From Streptomyces pluripotens (GTDB lineage Bacteria > Actinomycetota > Actinomycetes > Streptomycetales > Streptomycetaceae), in assembly GCF_000802245.2 (NCBI RefSeq), contig NZ_CP021080.1, positions 496,001 through 560,000 on the forward strand: a DNA stretch of 64,000 nt, in the 5' to 3' direction. The translations under genes and the position numbers were made by a program. The notes under the pieces were generated by a model that ran no database searches, had not been told where the DNA came from, and was given only the letters and a program-made list of their open reading frames with translations. Position 1 is the first letter of the stretch; every line of letters starts with the position of its first letter. Below, piece by piece: positions 1 through 10,788 of the stretch.

Positions 1-41
1 CTTCGTATCCGGCCGGCAACGGTCCCGCCCGGAGGTGACCG

Positions 42-1133
42 GTGACCTCCACGCCCACCCTGCACCACCTCGTGCTCGCCGGAATCGCCCTGGCGGCCGG
101 ACTGCTGCTCGCCTTCCTGTCGCGCGGGCTGCTGCGCTGGCTGGCGAAGCACGCCAAGCGGACCAGTTGGAGCGGCGACGACATCATCGTGGACGCGCTG
201 CGCTCGGTGGTCCCCTGGGCCGCGATCGCGGGCGGCCTGGCGGGGACGGCGACGGCGCTGCCGCTGGCCAAGACCGTCCGGTCCAATGTCTACCAGACCC
301 TTCTGGTGTGGCTGATCGTCGTGGCGACCGTGTCCGCGGCCCGAGTGGTCTCCGATCTGGTCCGCGCGATCACCCAGTCCCGCTCGGGCGTGGCGGGCTC
401 GGCGACGATCTTCGTCAACATCACCCGTGTCCTGGTCCTGGCGCTCGGCTTCCTGGTCGTGCTCCAGACGCTCGGCATCTCCATAGCGCCCTTGCTCACC
501 GCTTTGGGTGTCGGTGGCCTGGCGGTGGCCCTGGCCCTGCAGGACACGCTCGCCAACCTCTTCGCCGGCGTCCACATCCTCGCCTCGAAGACCGTGCAGC
601 CCGGTGACTACATCCGGCTCAGCAGCGGCGAGGAGGGTTATGTCGTCGACATCAACTGGCGCCAGACGACGGTGCGGCAGCTGTCCAACAACCTGGTGGT
701 CATCCCCAACGGGCAGCTGGCGCAGACGAACATGACCAACTACACGCGTCCCGAGCAGGAGCTGACCGTCCTGGTCCAGGTGGGCGTCGGATACGACAGC
801 GACCTGGAGCACGTGGAGCGGGTGACCATGGACGTGATCGCCGAAGTGATGACCGAGGTCGCCGGCGCCGTGCCGGACCACGAGCCGGCGATACGCTTCC
901 ACACCTTCGGCGAGTCCAGCATCGACTTCACGGTCATCCTGGGTGTCGGTGAGGTCAGTGACCAGTACCGGATCAAGCACGAGTTCATCAAGCGATTGCA
1001 CCGCCGTTACCACGACGAGGGCATCGGCATCCCATACCCCACGCGCACGGTGACCCTGCAGCAGGGCGCGGTGGTCATCCCCCAGCAGCGCAGCGGGGAC
1101 GGCACGGCGCCGGTGCCGTCCCTGACCGACTGA
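42..1133 (+). CDS. MscS-family small-conductance mechanosensitive ion channel
   Basis: The protein (363 aa) looks like a tension-gated channel of the plasma membrane that releases solutes on osmotic downshock. The N-terminal half carries several hydrophobic segments (about residues 8-28, 55-75, 83-105, 123-145). A Gly/Ala-rich pore-lining helix follows at about 154-175 (GVGGLAVALALQDTLANL), the hallmark of MscS TM3. The cytoplasmic beta domain (about 185-235, with VVIPNG) and an alpha/beta C-terminal domain complete the family order. The GTG start at 42 is chosen because GGAGG lies at 31-35. The gene stands alone in the window; what lies upstream is not visible. Function is inferred from family only. 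Confidence 0.9.
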   Translation: MTSTPTLHHLVLAGIALAAGLLLAFLSRGLLRWLAKHAKRTSWSGDDIIVDALRSVVPWAAIAGGLAGTATALPLAKTVRSNVYQTLLVWLIVVATVSAARVVSDLVRAITQSRSGVAGSATIFVNITRVLVLALGFLVVLQTLGISIAPLLTALGVGGLAVALALQDTLANLFAGVHILASKTVQPGDYIRLSSGEEGYVVDINWRQTTVRQLSNNLVVIPNGQLAQTNMTNYTRPEQELTVLVQVGVGYDSDLEHVERVTMDVIAEVMTEVAGAVPDHEPAIRFHTFGESSIDFTVILGVGEVSDQYRIKHEFIKRLHRRYHDEGIGIPYPTRTVTLQQGAVVIPQQRSGDGTAPVPSLTD

Positions 1134-3723
<2,590 letters not shown>

Positions 3724-4010
3724 TGTGCCGGCGGCGCCTAGCCGCCCGCCCCCCGCGTGTGACGTCCGCCCCGGTCGGTGCCCCGGCCGGGGCGGAGTCA
3801 TGCGGTGCGGGCCGGTGCCGCACCACCCCGTCGGCCCGCACCGCTGGCTTGGTGGGGATCCGGCGGGAGACCTCCATGGACGAGCCGGGCGGACCGGCCG
3901 GGCCTCGACCGTCTGCCCTCGGCGCTGACCACGCTCGCCGACGCCGTACACCCCTCCGGCTGGAGCACTCCGGCAGGACAGCGGTCGGTGAGCGTACGAG
4001 GGTGAAGGGC

Positions 4011-5231
4011 ATGACCGAGGAGACCACACTCACCGACCAGGCCCCACCGCCCGTACGGGACTGGCCCGCGCTCGACATGGACGGGACGGACTTCGACCCG
4101 GTCCTCGCCGGACTCATGCGCGAGGGCCCCCTGACCCGGATCCGGCTGCCCTTCGGCGAGGGCTGGGCCTGGTTGGCGACCCGCTACGACGACGTGAAAC
4201 TGATCACCAATGACCCCCGGTTCAGCCGCACCGAGGTGACCCGCCGTCAGGTCACACGTCTCGCACCGAACTTCGCCCCCCGTCCAGGCTCGTTGGCCTG
4301 GGCCGACCAGCCCGACCACAACCGACTGCGCAAACCGGTCGCCGGCGCCTTCACGGTCAGTTCCATGAAGCGGCTACGACCCCGCGCGCAGGCGATCCTG
4401 GACGTCCTGGTGGACGGGGTCCTCCAGGACGGGCCGCCCGCCGATCTGATCGAGCGGGTGCTTGAACCGTTCCCGATCACCGTGGTCAGCGAGGTGATGG
4501 GAGTGCCCGCCGGTGACCGGGACCAGGTGCACGCGTGGACGCGGCAGATCATCTCCACCTCCGGCGGCTCCGAGGCTGCGGACAAGGCGAAGAAGGGCCT
4601 GTACGGCTGGATCACCGCGGTGGTCCGGGCCCGTGCCGACAACCCGGGTGAAGACGTGTATGCGCTGCTCGGCGGTGCAGTGGCACGCGGGGAGGTCAGC
4701 GAGCAGGAGGCCGTCGGGCTCGCCGGGCCGCTGCAGATCGGCGGCGAAGCCGTCACGCACAACTGCGGGCAGATGCTGTTTCTGATGCTGACCCGTCCAG
4801 AGCTGATGGAACGGATGCGAACGCGCCCCGAAGCACGGGGGCCCGTGCTGGACGAGTTGTTGCGCTACATCCCGCACCGCACCAGTGTGGGCCTCTCCCG
4901 GATCGCGCTGGAGGACGTGGAGATCGCCGGCCACCGGATCGCCGCGGGCGAGCCGGTGTACGTCTCCTATCTGGCCGCCAACTACGATCCGGACGTCTTT
5001 CCGGACCCGGACCGCATCGATCCCGACCGCGACCCGAACCCGCACGTGGCGTTCGGCAACGGGCCGCACTTCTGCACCGGGGCGGTGCTGGCCCGACTCC
5101 AGATCGAACTGCTGGTGGACACACTGCTGGAGCGGCTGCCCGGGATGCGGCTCGCCGTACCACCCGAGCAGGTGCAGTGGCGGCACAAGACGATGATTCG
5201 CGGGCCGCAGACCCTGCCCGTCACCTGGTGA
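4011..5231 (+). CDS. Cytochrome P450, CYP158A1-like
   Basis: The 406-aa protein is a class I bacterial P450 of the CYP158A group, enzymes known to bind and oxidatively couple flaviolin. The haem-binding loop is [10 protein letters not shown], with the cysteine ligand at residue 355. The K-helix ExxR lies in DELLRYIPH. The I-helix reads GGEAVTHN, so the usual conserved threonine is missing, as in CYP158A2. It is a clear paralogue of the P450 at 33327, with near-identical blocks GEGWAWL and RIALEDVEI. The ATG at 4011 is preferred over a long upstream in-frame extension because it yields the MTEET start shared with the paralogue. No redox partner gene is adjacent. Confidence 0.9.
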   Translation: MTEETTLTDQAPPPVRDWPALDMDGTDFDPVLAGLMREGPLTRIRLPFGEGWAWLATRYDDVKLITNDPRFSRTEVTRRQVTRLAPNFAPRPGSLAWADQPDHNRLRKPVAGAFTVSSMKRLRPRAQAILDVLVDGVLQDGPPADLIERVLEPFPITVVSEVMGVPAGDRDQVHAWTRQIISTSGGSEAADKAKKGLYGWITAVVRARADNPGEDVYALLGGAVARGEVSEQEAVGLAGPLQIGGEAVTHNCGQMLFLMLTRPELMERMRTRPEARGPVLDELLRYIPHRTSVGLSRIALEDVEIAGHRIAAGEPVYVSYLAANYDPDVFPDPDRIDPDRDPNPHVAFGNGPHFCTGAVLARLQIELLVDTLLERLPGMRLAVPPEQVQWRHKTMIRGPQTLPVTW

Positions 5232-5236
5232 GGCGG

Positions 5237-5848
5237 TCAGGCCCGTAGCCACTCCGTGACGATGACCTCCGCGCCGGTCCGCAGCCGCAGGGCGAACGGG
5301 CCGGCCGACGGGGTGTCCCCGGTGAAGCGGCCGAGGGCGTCGGTCGTGAGCGGTCGGACGGCGTGCGGGCCACCGAGCACCTCGATCCTCGCCGTCTGCG
5401 GCGGCAGCACCTGCCCCATCAGCCCGTCGCCGGTGACCTCGACGTCGACGGTCACCTCCCCCGCGCGGAAGGTCAGCATCCGTGGCGCGTCCGTGACACC
5501 CCGCACCGGCACGGCATCCACCAGCGAATCGAAGGTCAGTTCGGCGATCTCGGCGTCGAGGTCGTACAACGCATAGGCGTCCAAGGCGAGTTGGCGTAGG
5601 CCGTCCGGGACGGGGTCCAGCATGGTGACCGCCCTGCGCAGTTCTTCCTCCAGCCGGGTGTCCGCCAGGTCCTCGTCCCGCCCATCCGGTGGCGGCGGCC
5701 CGTTCCGGGCGTGCCGAAACTCGTCGTGCCGGTTGGCGTCACGCCGGCCGTCGCACCCGTCACGCCGGTCGACGTACCCGTCACGCCGGTCGACGTACCG
5801 GTCATCGTCGTGCCGGTCGTCATGCCGATGGTCGCCGTGTCCGTTCAC
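5237..5848 (-). CDS. Sigma-factor-linked conserved protein of unknown function
   Basis: The 203-aa protein is translated from a GTG whose last bases overlap the sigma-factor stop (GTGA), so the two are translationally coupled. The first 55 residues are extremely rich in His, Asp and Arg, with two copies of YVDRRDG encoded by a 21-bp tandem repeat at about 5757-5800. A predicted helical region (about 75-115, ending AELTFDSLVD) and a beta-rich C-terminal domain follow, ending ALGRF...VTEWLRA. Similar proteins commonly sit beside sigma factors and CHAT proteins in actinobacteria (recalled, not searched). It might modulate the sigma factor, but no anti-sigma motif is visible. It is convergent with the P450, five bases away. 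Confidence 0.75.
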   Translation of the reverse strand: MNGHGDHRHDDRHDDDRYVDRRDGYVDRRDGCDGRRDANRHDEFRHARNGPPPPDGRDEDLADTRLEEELRRAVTMLDPVPDGLRQLALDAYALYDLDAEIAELTFDSLVDAVPVRGVTDAPRMLTFRAGEVTVDVEVTGDGLMGQVLPPQTARIEVLGGPHAVRPLTTDALGRFTGDTPSAGPFALRLRTGAEVIVTEWLRA

Positions 5849-6420
5849 GCCGCACCCCGTGCGTCCATCCGGGCGCGCAACCGACGCAGACAACGCTGGC
5901 GCAGCGGCCCGATGCTACCGACCGCAATACCGAGCGCTGCCGAGATCTCCCCGTAGCTGGGCGGCGGAGAGGCCATCAGCACGCGCAGCAGCTGCCGGCA
6001 GCGCTCCCCCAGTCCGTCCAGCTCCTGCCACAGGCGGCGGACGCGTTCGGCCCGGTCCGCCGCTTCCTCGGCTTCGATCACGGACTGCTCCGGCGTCCGC
6101 TCCTCGCTGGCCCGGTCCAGGACGTGCGGATCGTCGGTCAGGGTCAGCCGCGTCAGGCTCTTCAGTACCTTCAGGCACTCGTGGCGGGTCGTACTGGCCA
6201 ACCAGGAGCCGGCCTTGTCGGGCTCGCGGATCCGGCCGAGGTGCTGGGCGAAGCGGAACCACACGGTCTGGTAGACCTCGTGTCCATCGGCGTCGGAGAG
6301 CCGGTGCGCGCGCACCACGGACCACACCAGCGGACTCATCCCCTCCACCAGCGCCTTCCAGGCCCCGGCGTCTCCGTCAACCGCGGACTGGACCAACGTG
6401 CCGACCTCTGTTCGGTCCAC
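5845..6420 (-). CDS. RNA polymerase sigma factor, sigma-70/ECF-like
   Basis: The 191-aa protein has the two-domain layout of an ECF-type sigma factor. Region 2 lies about residues 28-65 (LVWSVVRAHRLSDADGHEVY, then a Trp-rich core) and binds the -10 element and core polymerase. Region 4 is a helix-turn-helix at about 140-185 (SYGEISAALGIAVGSIG). The GTG at 6420 is chosen because GGAGGGG lies just upstream; longer readings give only arginine/glycine-rich nonsense. It follows the S8 peptidase gene by 59 bases and overlaps the next gene, so the three form one operon divergent from the CHAT gene. Its promoter targets cannot be read from the window. Confidence 0.85.
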   Translation of the reverse strand: MDRTEVGTLVQSAVDGDAGAWKALVEGMSPLVWSVVRAHRLSDADGHEVYQTVWFRFAQHLGRIREPDKAGSWLASTTRHECLKVLKSLTRLTLTDDPHVLDRASEERTPEQSVIEAEEAADRAERVRRLWQELDGLGERCRQLLRVLMASPPPSYGEISAALGIAVGSIGPLRQRCLRRLRARMDARGAA

Positions 6421-6479
6421 GGCTCCACCCCTCCCGTGCGGGACGTCATCGTACGCCGTGGAGCGGAGGGTTCCGGCCG

Positions 6480-7931
6480 TCATGCGGGCAGTGCCGGGAC
6501 GGCGAGCGGGACCGGACGCCAGGTTGCCGGACGGAGCGCCGGCACACGCGCCCCGCGCACCTCGGCGCGCTCGACGGTGGCCGCCAGTAGGCGGGCACCC
6601 GCCATGCGCGGCTCGCGCTCGCGGTACGCCGTCATACGGGCGGCCACGAGCCCCGCGGCGACCGGGGTGGCGAAGGAGGTGCCGCTCCACTGCGCGAGGC
6701 CGTCGAACATCACCTGGTCCGGCTTGGCCCCCGTGCTCTCCCGTTGCTCACTCAACACCCCGGTGTGGCAGGGGAACCGGCAGGTGCAGGGATAGGAGAA
6801 GCCGAACCGGCAGGCATCGTAGGTGGAGTGCTGGTAGACGTACGGCACCGGGGTGTCGAAACCGGTGAGGGCACTGGTGAGGCGCTCTCCCGGAGCATAA
6901 GCCCGCACCCAGGGGCCGTGGTTGCTGAAGCAGGCTTCGGCTTCGCCGTCCGCACGCAGCGCGCCGACCGACAGCACGCTGTCCGCGTACTCGGGCAGGG
7001 CAGCGTACGCGGCGGGCCAGAAGGGCGTACTGCTCGCGTTGTTGCCGGCGGCCGCAACCAGCAGGGTGCGTTGGGAGCGCAGTTCCCGCATGAACGCCTC
7101 CAGACCGATCAGCCCGGTCACACCGGTCAGGCCGCCGGTGGTCCCGGTGCCCGTGGTCGGAGTGCCCGCGGACAGGCTGATGATGTCGGGCCAGCCGGCC
7201 CGGTCCACAGCCTCGAAGAGCCTGGCCCCGAACTCGGACTCCAGAATGGCACCGGCGTCGTTCAGGGTGCCGAGGACGGTGATGTCGGAGTTCGGCGCGA
7301 CGGCCGCGACGATCCCGGCGATGAAAGTGCCGTGGCCGACGTACTGGTGGAGCAGGCCGTCGCCGTCGGTCTCGTCCACCTGGGCGTCGCCCGTGGTGTG
7401 GGCGAGGAGCGGGCAGGAACCGTGGTCGTGCACGAGACCGGTGTCGACCACCAGGACACGGACGGCGGTCTCGGGGTCGTACCCACCGGCCGCGACACCC
7501 GGATTGACCGGACCGGTGCGCACAGCGGGCACCGGCTCGTCCCCGGGGCAGGCGTTGACCGCGATGTGCACCACGTGGTTGCGGCTGGCCAGCTGGTGTC
7601 CCCGGCGGGCCTCCATCTCCCCCAGGGCACGCAGGGCGTGCGGCACCGGGTCGTCGCCCTGTCCCGGGTCACCGACCCGGATGCGGGTGACACCGGTGCG
7701 GCTGGTCTGCGGCCCGGTACGGCGCACGTGGTCGGGGAACAGCCCCCGGGTCTCAGTGAAGTGGGCGCGCACCGTGTCCTCGACGATCCGTGCCTCCTCC
7801 CCGTCCCGGGCGAGGACCACGCCCTTCTCGTAGAGGAGACCGGCGTCGCCGTCCGGTCCCATGGCCAGTGGAACGTCCGGCATCGAACGCTGGATCTGGT
7901 CGAATTGCTCGTGGAATCGCTGAGGTGCCAT
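6480..7931 (-). CDS. Subtilisin-like serine peptidase (S8), no signal peptide
   Basis: The 483-aa protein carries the full subtilase triad: Asp163 in VVDTG, His200 in GHGTFIAG, and Ser419 in GTSFATP. The oxyanion Asn is at about 297 (AAGNN). An approx. 150-residue N-terminal region of unknown fold precedes the catalytic domain. There is no signal peptide or membrane anchor, so it is probably cytoplasmic, unlike most Streptomyces subtilases. An insert at 373-389 holds four cysteines (C374, C382, C384, C388), possibly a metal or disulfide knot. The start is supported by GGGGGAGGA upstream. It is first in an operon with the sigma factor and is divergent from the CHAT gene, which suggests one proteolytic pathway. 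Confidence 0.88.
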   Translation of the reverse strand: MAPQRFHEQFDQIQRSMPDVPLAMGPDGDAGLLYEKGVVLARDGEEARIVEDTVRAHFTETRGLFPDHVRRTGPQTSRTGVTRIRVGDPGQGDDPVPHALRALGEMEARRGHQLASRNHVVHIAVNACPGDEPVPAVRTGPVNPGVAAGGYDPETAVRVLVVDTGLVHDHGSCPLLAHTTGDAQVDETDGDGLLHQYVGHGTFIAGIVAAVAPNSDITVLGTLNDAGAILESEFGARLFEAVDRAGWPDIISLSAGTPTTGTGTTGGLTGVTGLIGLEAFMRELRSQRTLLVAAAGNNASSTPFWPAAYAALPEYADSVLSVGALRADGEAEACFSNHGPWVRAYAPGERLTSALTGFDTPVPYVYQHSTYDACRFGFSYPCTCRFPCHTGVLSEQRESTGAKPDQVMFDGLAQWSGTSFATPVAAGLVAARMTAYREREPRMAGARLLAATVERAEVRGARVPALRPATWRPVPLAVPALPA

Positions 7932-8021
7932 GCCGTGTCCTCCCCCTCATGACCGTGTTCGACAGTGAGAGCCGCGGGACCACCACCTGATACAGGCCGT
8001 CAGGTGCGGCAGGCCACTACC
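7932..8021. promoter_or_regulatory. Divergent promoter region with inverted repeat
   Basis: The 90 bases between the S8 and CHAT genes must carry both promoters. A dyad CACCTGA (7984-7990) / TCAGGTG (8000-8006) with a nine-base spacer lies close to the CHAT start and could be an operator. Its centre contains TGATACAGG (7988-7996), which recurs at 12658-12666 in the next divergent intergenic region. Confidence 0.4.
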
Positions 8022-10637
8022 ATGCGAGGCGTGACAGCAGCGGGAAGCAAGGCGGTGCTCGAACTGCTGCCCATGGTGTTCGCCGACCCGGGCGAGGCCC
8101 GGGCGCGCGCCGAGCAGGTGGTACGCGCCGACCAGTCGCCGTTGCACGCCAGCATCGCCCATCAGGTGCTCGGCATCTGGCAGCGGGACTTCGGTGATCT
8201 GCGCATCGCGCTGCGGCACCTGCGACGGGCCCGGGACCTAGCCGCACGCGCCGAGTCCGCCGACCGGGAAGCCGATGTGCTCGCGACCATGGGGGTCGCA
8301 CTGGTGCACGCGGGGCGCACACGACAGGGGCTCGCATCGTTCGAGCGGGGGGTCACCCGGGGTACCGGGCACACCCGTGCCCGGGTGCTGTACCGGCGGG
8401 CCTACGTGTGGTGGGTGCTGGGACATCACCGGGAGGCACTGGAGGACGTACGGCGGGCACTGCCGGTGCTGCGGCAGGTCGCCGACGACATCTGGACCGC
8501 GCGGGCACTGACGCTGCGGGCCACCGTGCATCTGGCGGTCGGCGCGGTGGACCGGGCGGTCGCCGACTTCACGGCGGCGGAGCAGCTGTGGGACACGACC
8601 GGCCAGGAGCACGACAAAGCGGACGTGGTGGAGAGTCGGGGACTCGCCGCGTTCCGATCCGGAGACATCCCGGCCGCCCTGCGGTTGCTGGACGAGGCCG
8701 GAGAACGGTACGCCAAGCTCGGCACTCCGACCTACATGCTCTCGATCCGGCGCTGCGAGGTACTCATGGCAGCGGGCCTGGCGCCAGAGGCTCTGGCCGA
8801 GGCAGACGCGGCGATCGCACTGCTGGACCGCCTCGGCGGGCAGTCCACCCGCAAGGCGGAGTTGTTGTTGGCCGCCGCGCGTGCTGCCCGCTCAGCGGGG
8901 GACGCACACACCGCGATCGCCCGGGCCGCCGTCGCTGTACGACTGTTTGCGGCACAGCGGCGGAAATGGTGGCAGATGCACGCCCAACTGGTGCTGATCG
9001 AGGCACGGGTGGCAACCGGGCGCCGGTCGGGACGGCTGGTCGCGGACGCGGCGGCGACCGCGGAGCGCCTGACCGCGTTCGGCTCACCCGCGGCGCCGGA
9101 AGCCTCGCTGCTCGCCGGCCGGATCGCGTTGGCACTGGGCTGGACTGCGGATGCGGAACGGCACTTGGCGGTGGCCGCGCGCAGCCGGCACGGCGGACCG
9201 CCGCCGGCCCGGATGACGGGTTGGGCGGCGCAGGCACTCCGCGCCCAGGCGGCCGGTTCCCGGCGCGGCGTGCTGGAGGCCTGCCGACGCGGCCTGGATG
9301 TGCTGGATGACCACCGGATGACGCTCGGCGCCTCTGAGTTACGGGCCCGTGTGACCGCGCAAGGCACCGAACTGGCCGCGCTCGCACAGGAGGTGAGCCT
9401 CGCCGGGGGCGGTCCGCGACGGCTGCTGGTGTGGAGCGAGCGGTGGCGGGCGACCGTGCTCTCCGCACCACCGACCAGGCCGCCCGCCGATCCGGTCCTG
9501 CTCCGCGCGCTGACCGCCTACCGGGAAATCGCCGCCCGCGCGGAAGAGGCCCGGACGCAGGGTCGCCCGGTGCCCGCGCTGGATCGCGAACGACGGCGGC
9601 TGGAACGGGAGATCCGCTCCCGTACCCATCACAGGCACGGGACTTCGCCCGGCGCGGGTGACCGCCTGGACGCGGCCAGGCTGCTGGACCGGCTCGGCGA
9701 CGCGCTGCTGGTCGAACTCGCCGTCGTGGACGGACGGGTGCACGTCCTGCTGTGTGGAAGGGGGAAGGTACGTCGGTTCGGCGGCGGAACGCTGACCGAG
9801 GCGCTGGCCGAGGCCGAGCACGTTCAGGCCGGGCTCCGCCGGCTCGCCCACCCGGGGGCCGAGGCCAGGCTGCCACTGGTGGAGGCGGCGGGCCGGCGGC
9901 TGCAGGAGCTGCTGCTGGGCGGAGCCGTACCGCATCTGGGTCCCGGGCCGGTGGTGATCGTGCCACCGGGGGCACTGCACCGGGTGCCGTGGGCACTGCT
10001 GCCGGCGTTGCGGGACCGGGTGCTGAGCGTGTCCCCGTCTGCGGGCAGCTGGCTGCGCGCCCGGGAGACCGAGCCACCGCCGGACGGCCGACCCGTACTG
10101 GTGCGCGGCCCGGGTCTCGCGACGGGCGGCGCGGAGGTGTCTGAACTGGCGGACCGATACGGCACGGCAACGGTCCTGGAGGGCGCGCAGGCGCAGGTCC
10201 CCCGGGTGCTGACGGAGCTCGACGGCGCGGGCCTGGCGCACCTCGCGGCCCACGGCACCTTCCGCGCGGACAGCCCGCTGTTCTCCGCGCTGCGCATGGC
10301 CGACGGCCCGCTGATCGTGCACGACCTCGAACGACTCGCCCGCAGCCCGTACCGGATCATCCTCTCCAGCTGCGACACCGCCCGGCTCGCCTCAGTCGGT
10401 GCCGATGAACTCCTCGGCCTCGTCGCCGCGTTGCTGCCGCTGGGCACGGCCGGAGTGGTAGCGAGCAGTGCCCCAGTCAACGATGAGGCTGTGGTGCCCT
10501 TGATGCTCGCTCTACACAAGGGCCTCGGTGCGGGTCTGTCCCTGGCCGAGGCGCTGCGTGACGCCCGTGCGGCGCTGCCCGGCGACGCGGTGCACCAGGC
10601 GACGGGGTGGGCGTTCGCGGCCTTCGGAGCGGCGTGA
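8022..10637 (+). CDS. TPR-CHAT domain protein (caspase-like cysteine peptidase)
   Basis: The 871-aa protein has tetratricopeptide-like helical repeats over about residues 20-470 and a C-terminal CHAT domain at about 600-870. CHAT is the caspase-HetF family of cysteine peptidases. The catalytic dyad is visible as His744 (LAAHGTF) and Cys784 (SSCDTA). Family knowledge says such proteins cleave partner proteins upon a signal sensed by the TPR region. The divergent subtilase and sigma-factor operon are likely partners. Leu440 is encoded by TTA (9339-9341), a codon read only by the bldA tRNA in Streptomyces. The start could be the ATG at 8022 or the GTG at 8031; neither has a strong Shine-Dalgarno sequence. 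Confidence 0.9.
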   Translation: MRGVTAAGSKAVLELLPMVFADPGEARARAEQVVRADQSPLHASIAHQVLGIWQRDFGDLRIALRHLRRARDLAARAESADREADVLATMGVALVHAGRTRQGLASFERGVTRGTGHTRARVLYRRAYVWWVLGHHREALEDVRRALPVLRQVADDIWTARALTLRATVHLAVGAVDRAVADFTAAEQLWDTTGQEHDKADVVESRGLAAFRSGDIPAALRLLDEAGERYAKLGTPTYMLSIRRCEVLMAAGLAPEALAEADAAIALLDRLGGQSTRKAELLLAAARAARSAGDAHTAIARAAVAVRLFAAQRRKWWQMHAQLVLIEARVATGRRSGRLVADAAATAERLTAFGSPAAPEASLLAGRIALALGWTADAERHLAVAARSRHGGPPPARMTGWAAQALRAQAAGSRRGVLEACRRGLDVLDDHRMTLGASELRARVTAQGTELAALAQEVSLAGGGPRRLLVWSERWRATVLSAPPTRPPADPVLLRALTAYREIAARAEEARTQGRPVPALDRERRRLEREIRSRTHHRHGTSPGAGDRLDAARLLDRLGDALLVELAVVDGRVHVLLCGRGKVRRFGGGTLTEALAEAEHVQAGLRRLAHPGAEARLPLVEAAGRRLQELLLGGAVPHLGPGPVVIVPPGALHRVPWALLPALRDRVLSVSPSAGSWLRARETEPPPDGRPVLVRGPGLATGGAEVSELADRYGTATVLEGAQAQVPRVLTELDGAGLAHLAAHGTFRADSPLFSALRMADGPLIVHDLERLARSPYRIILSSCDTARLASVGADELLGLVAALLPLGTAGVVASSAPVNDEAVVPLMLALHKGLGAGLSLAEALRDARAALPGDAVHQATGWAFAAFGAA

Positions 10638-10788
10638 GCCCACGGTGCCGGCACGGCCGGCGGCACCTGGGACGGGAGCCCTGAGCGCGCTGTCCGCGCA
10701 CTGCGCCGCTGCCTGGGCTCACCGCGGCCACGGCGAGGGCGCCCGGCGGACGGCCCTCGGTGGTGCCGCTGCCCGGCCGGTGCGACGC

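Noticed and set aside
8022..10637. TPR-CHAT protein as part of a Craspase (type III-E CRISPR) system
   Set aside because: No repeats, Cas7-11-like gene or other cas gene is present; only the domain combination is shared.
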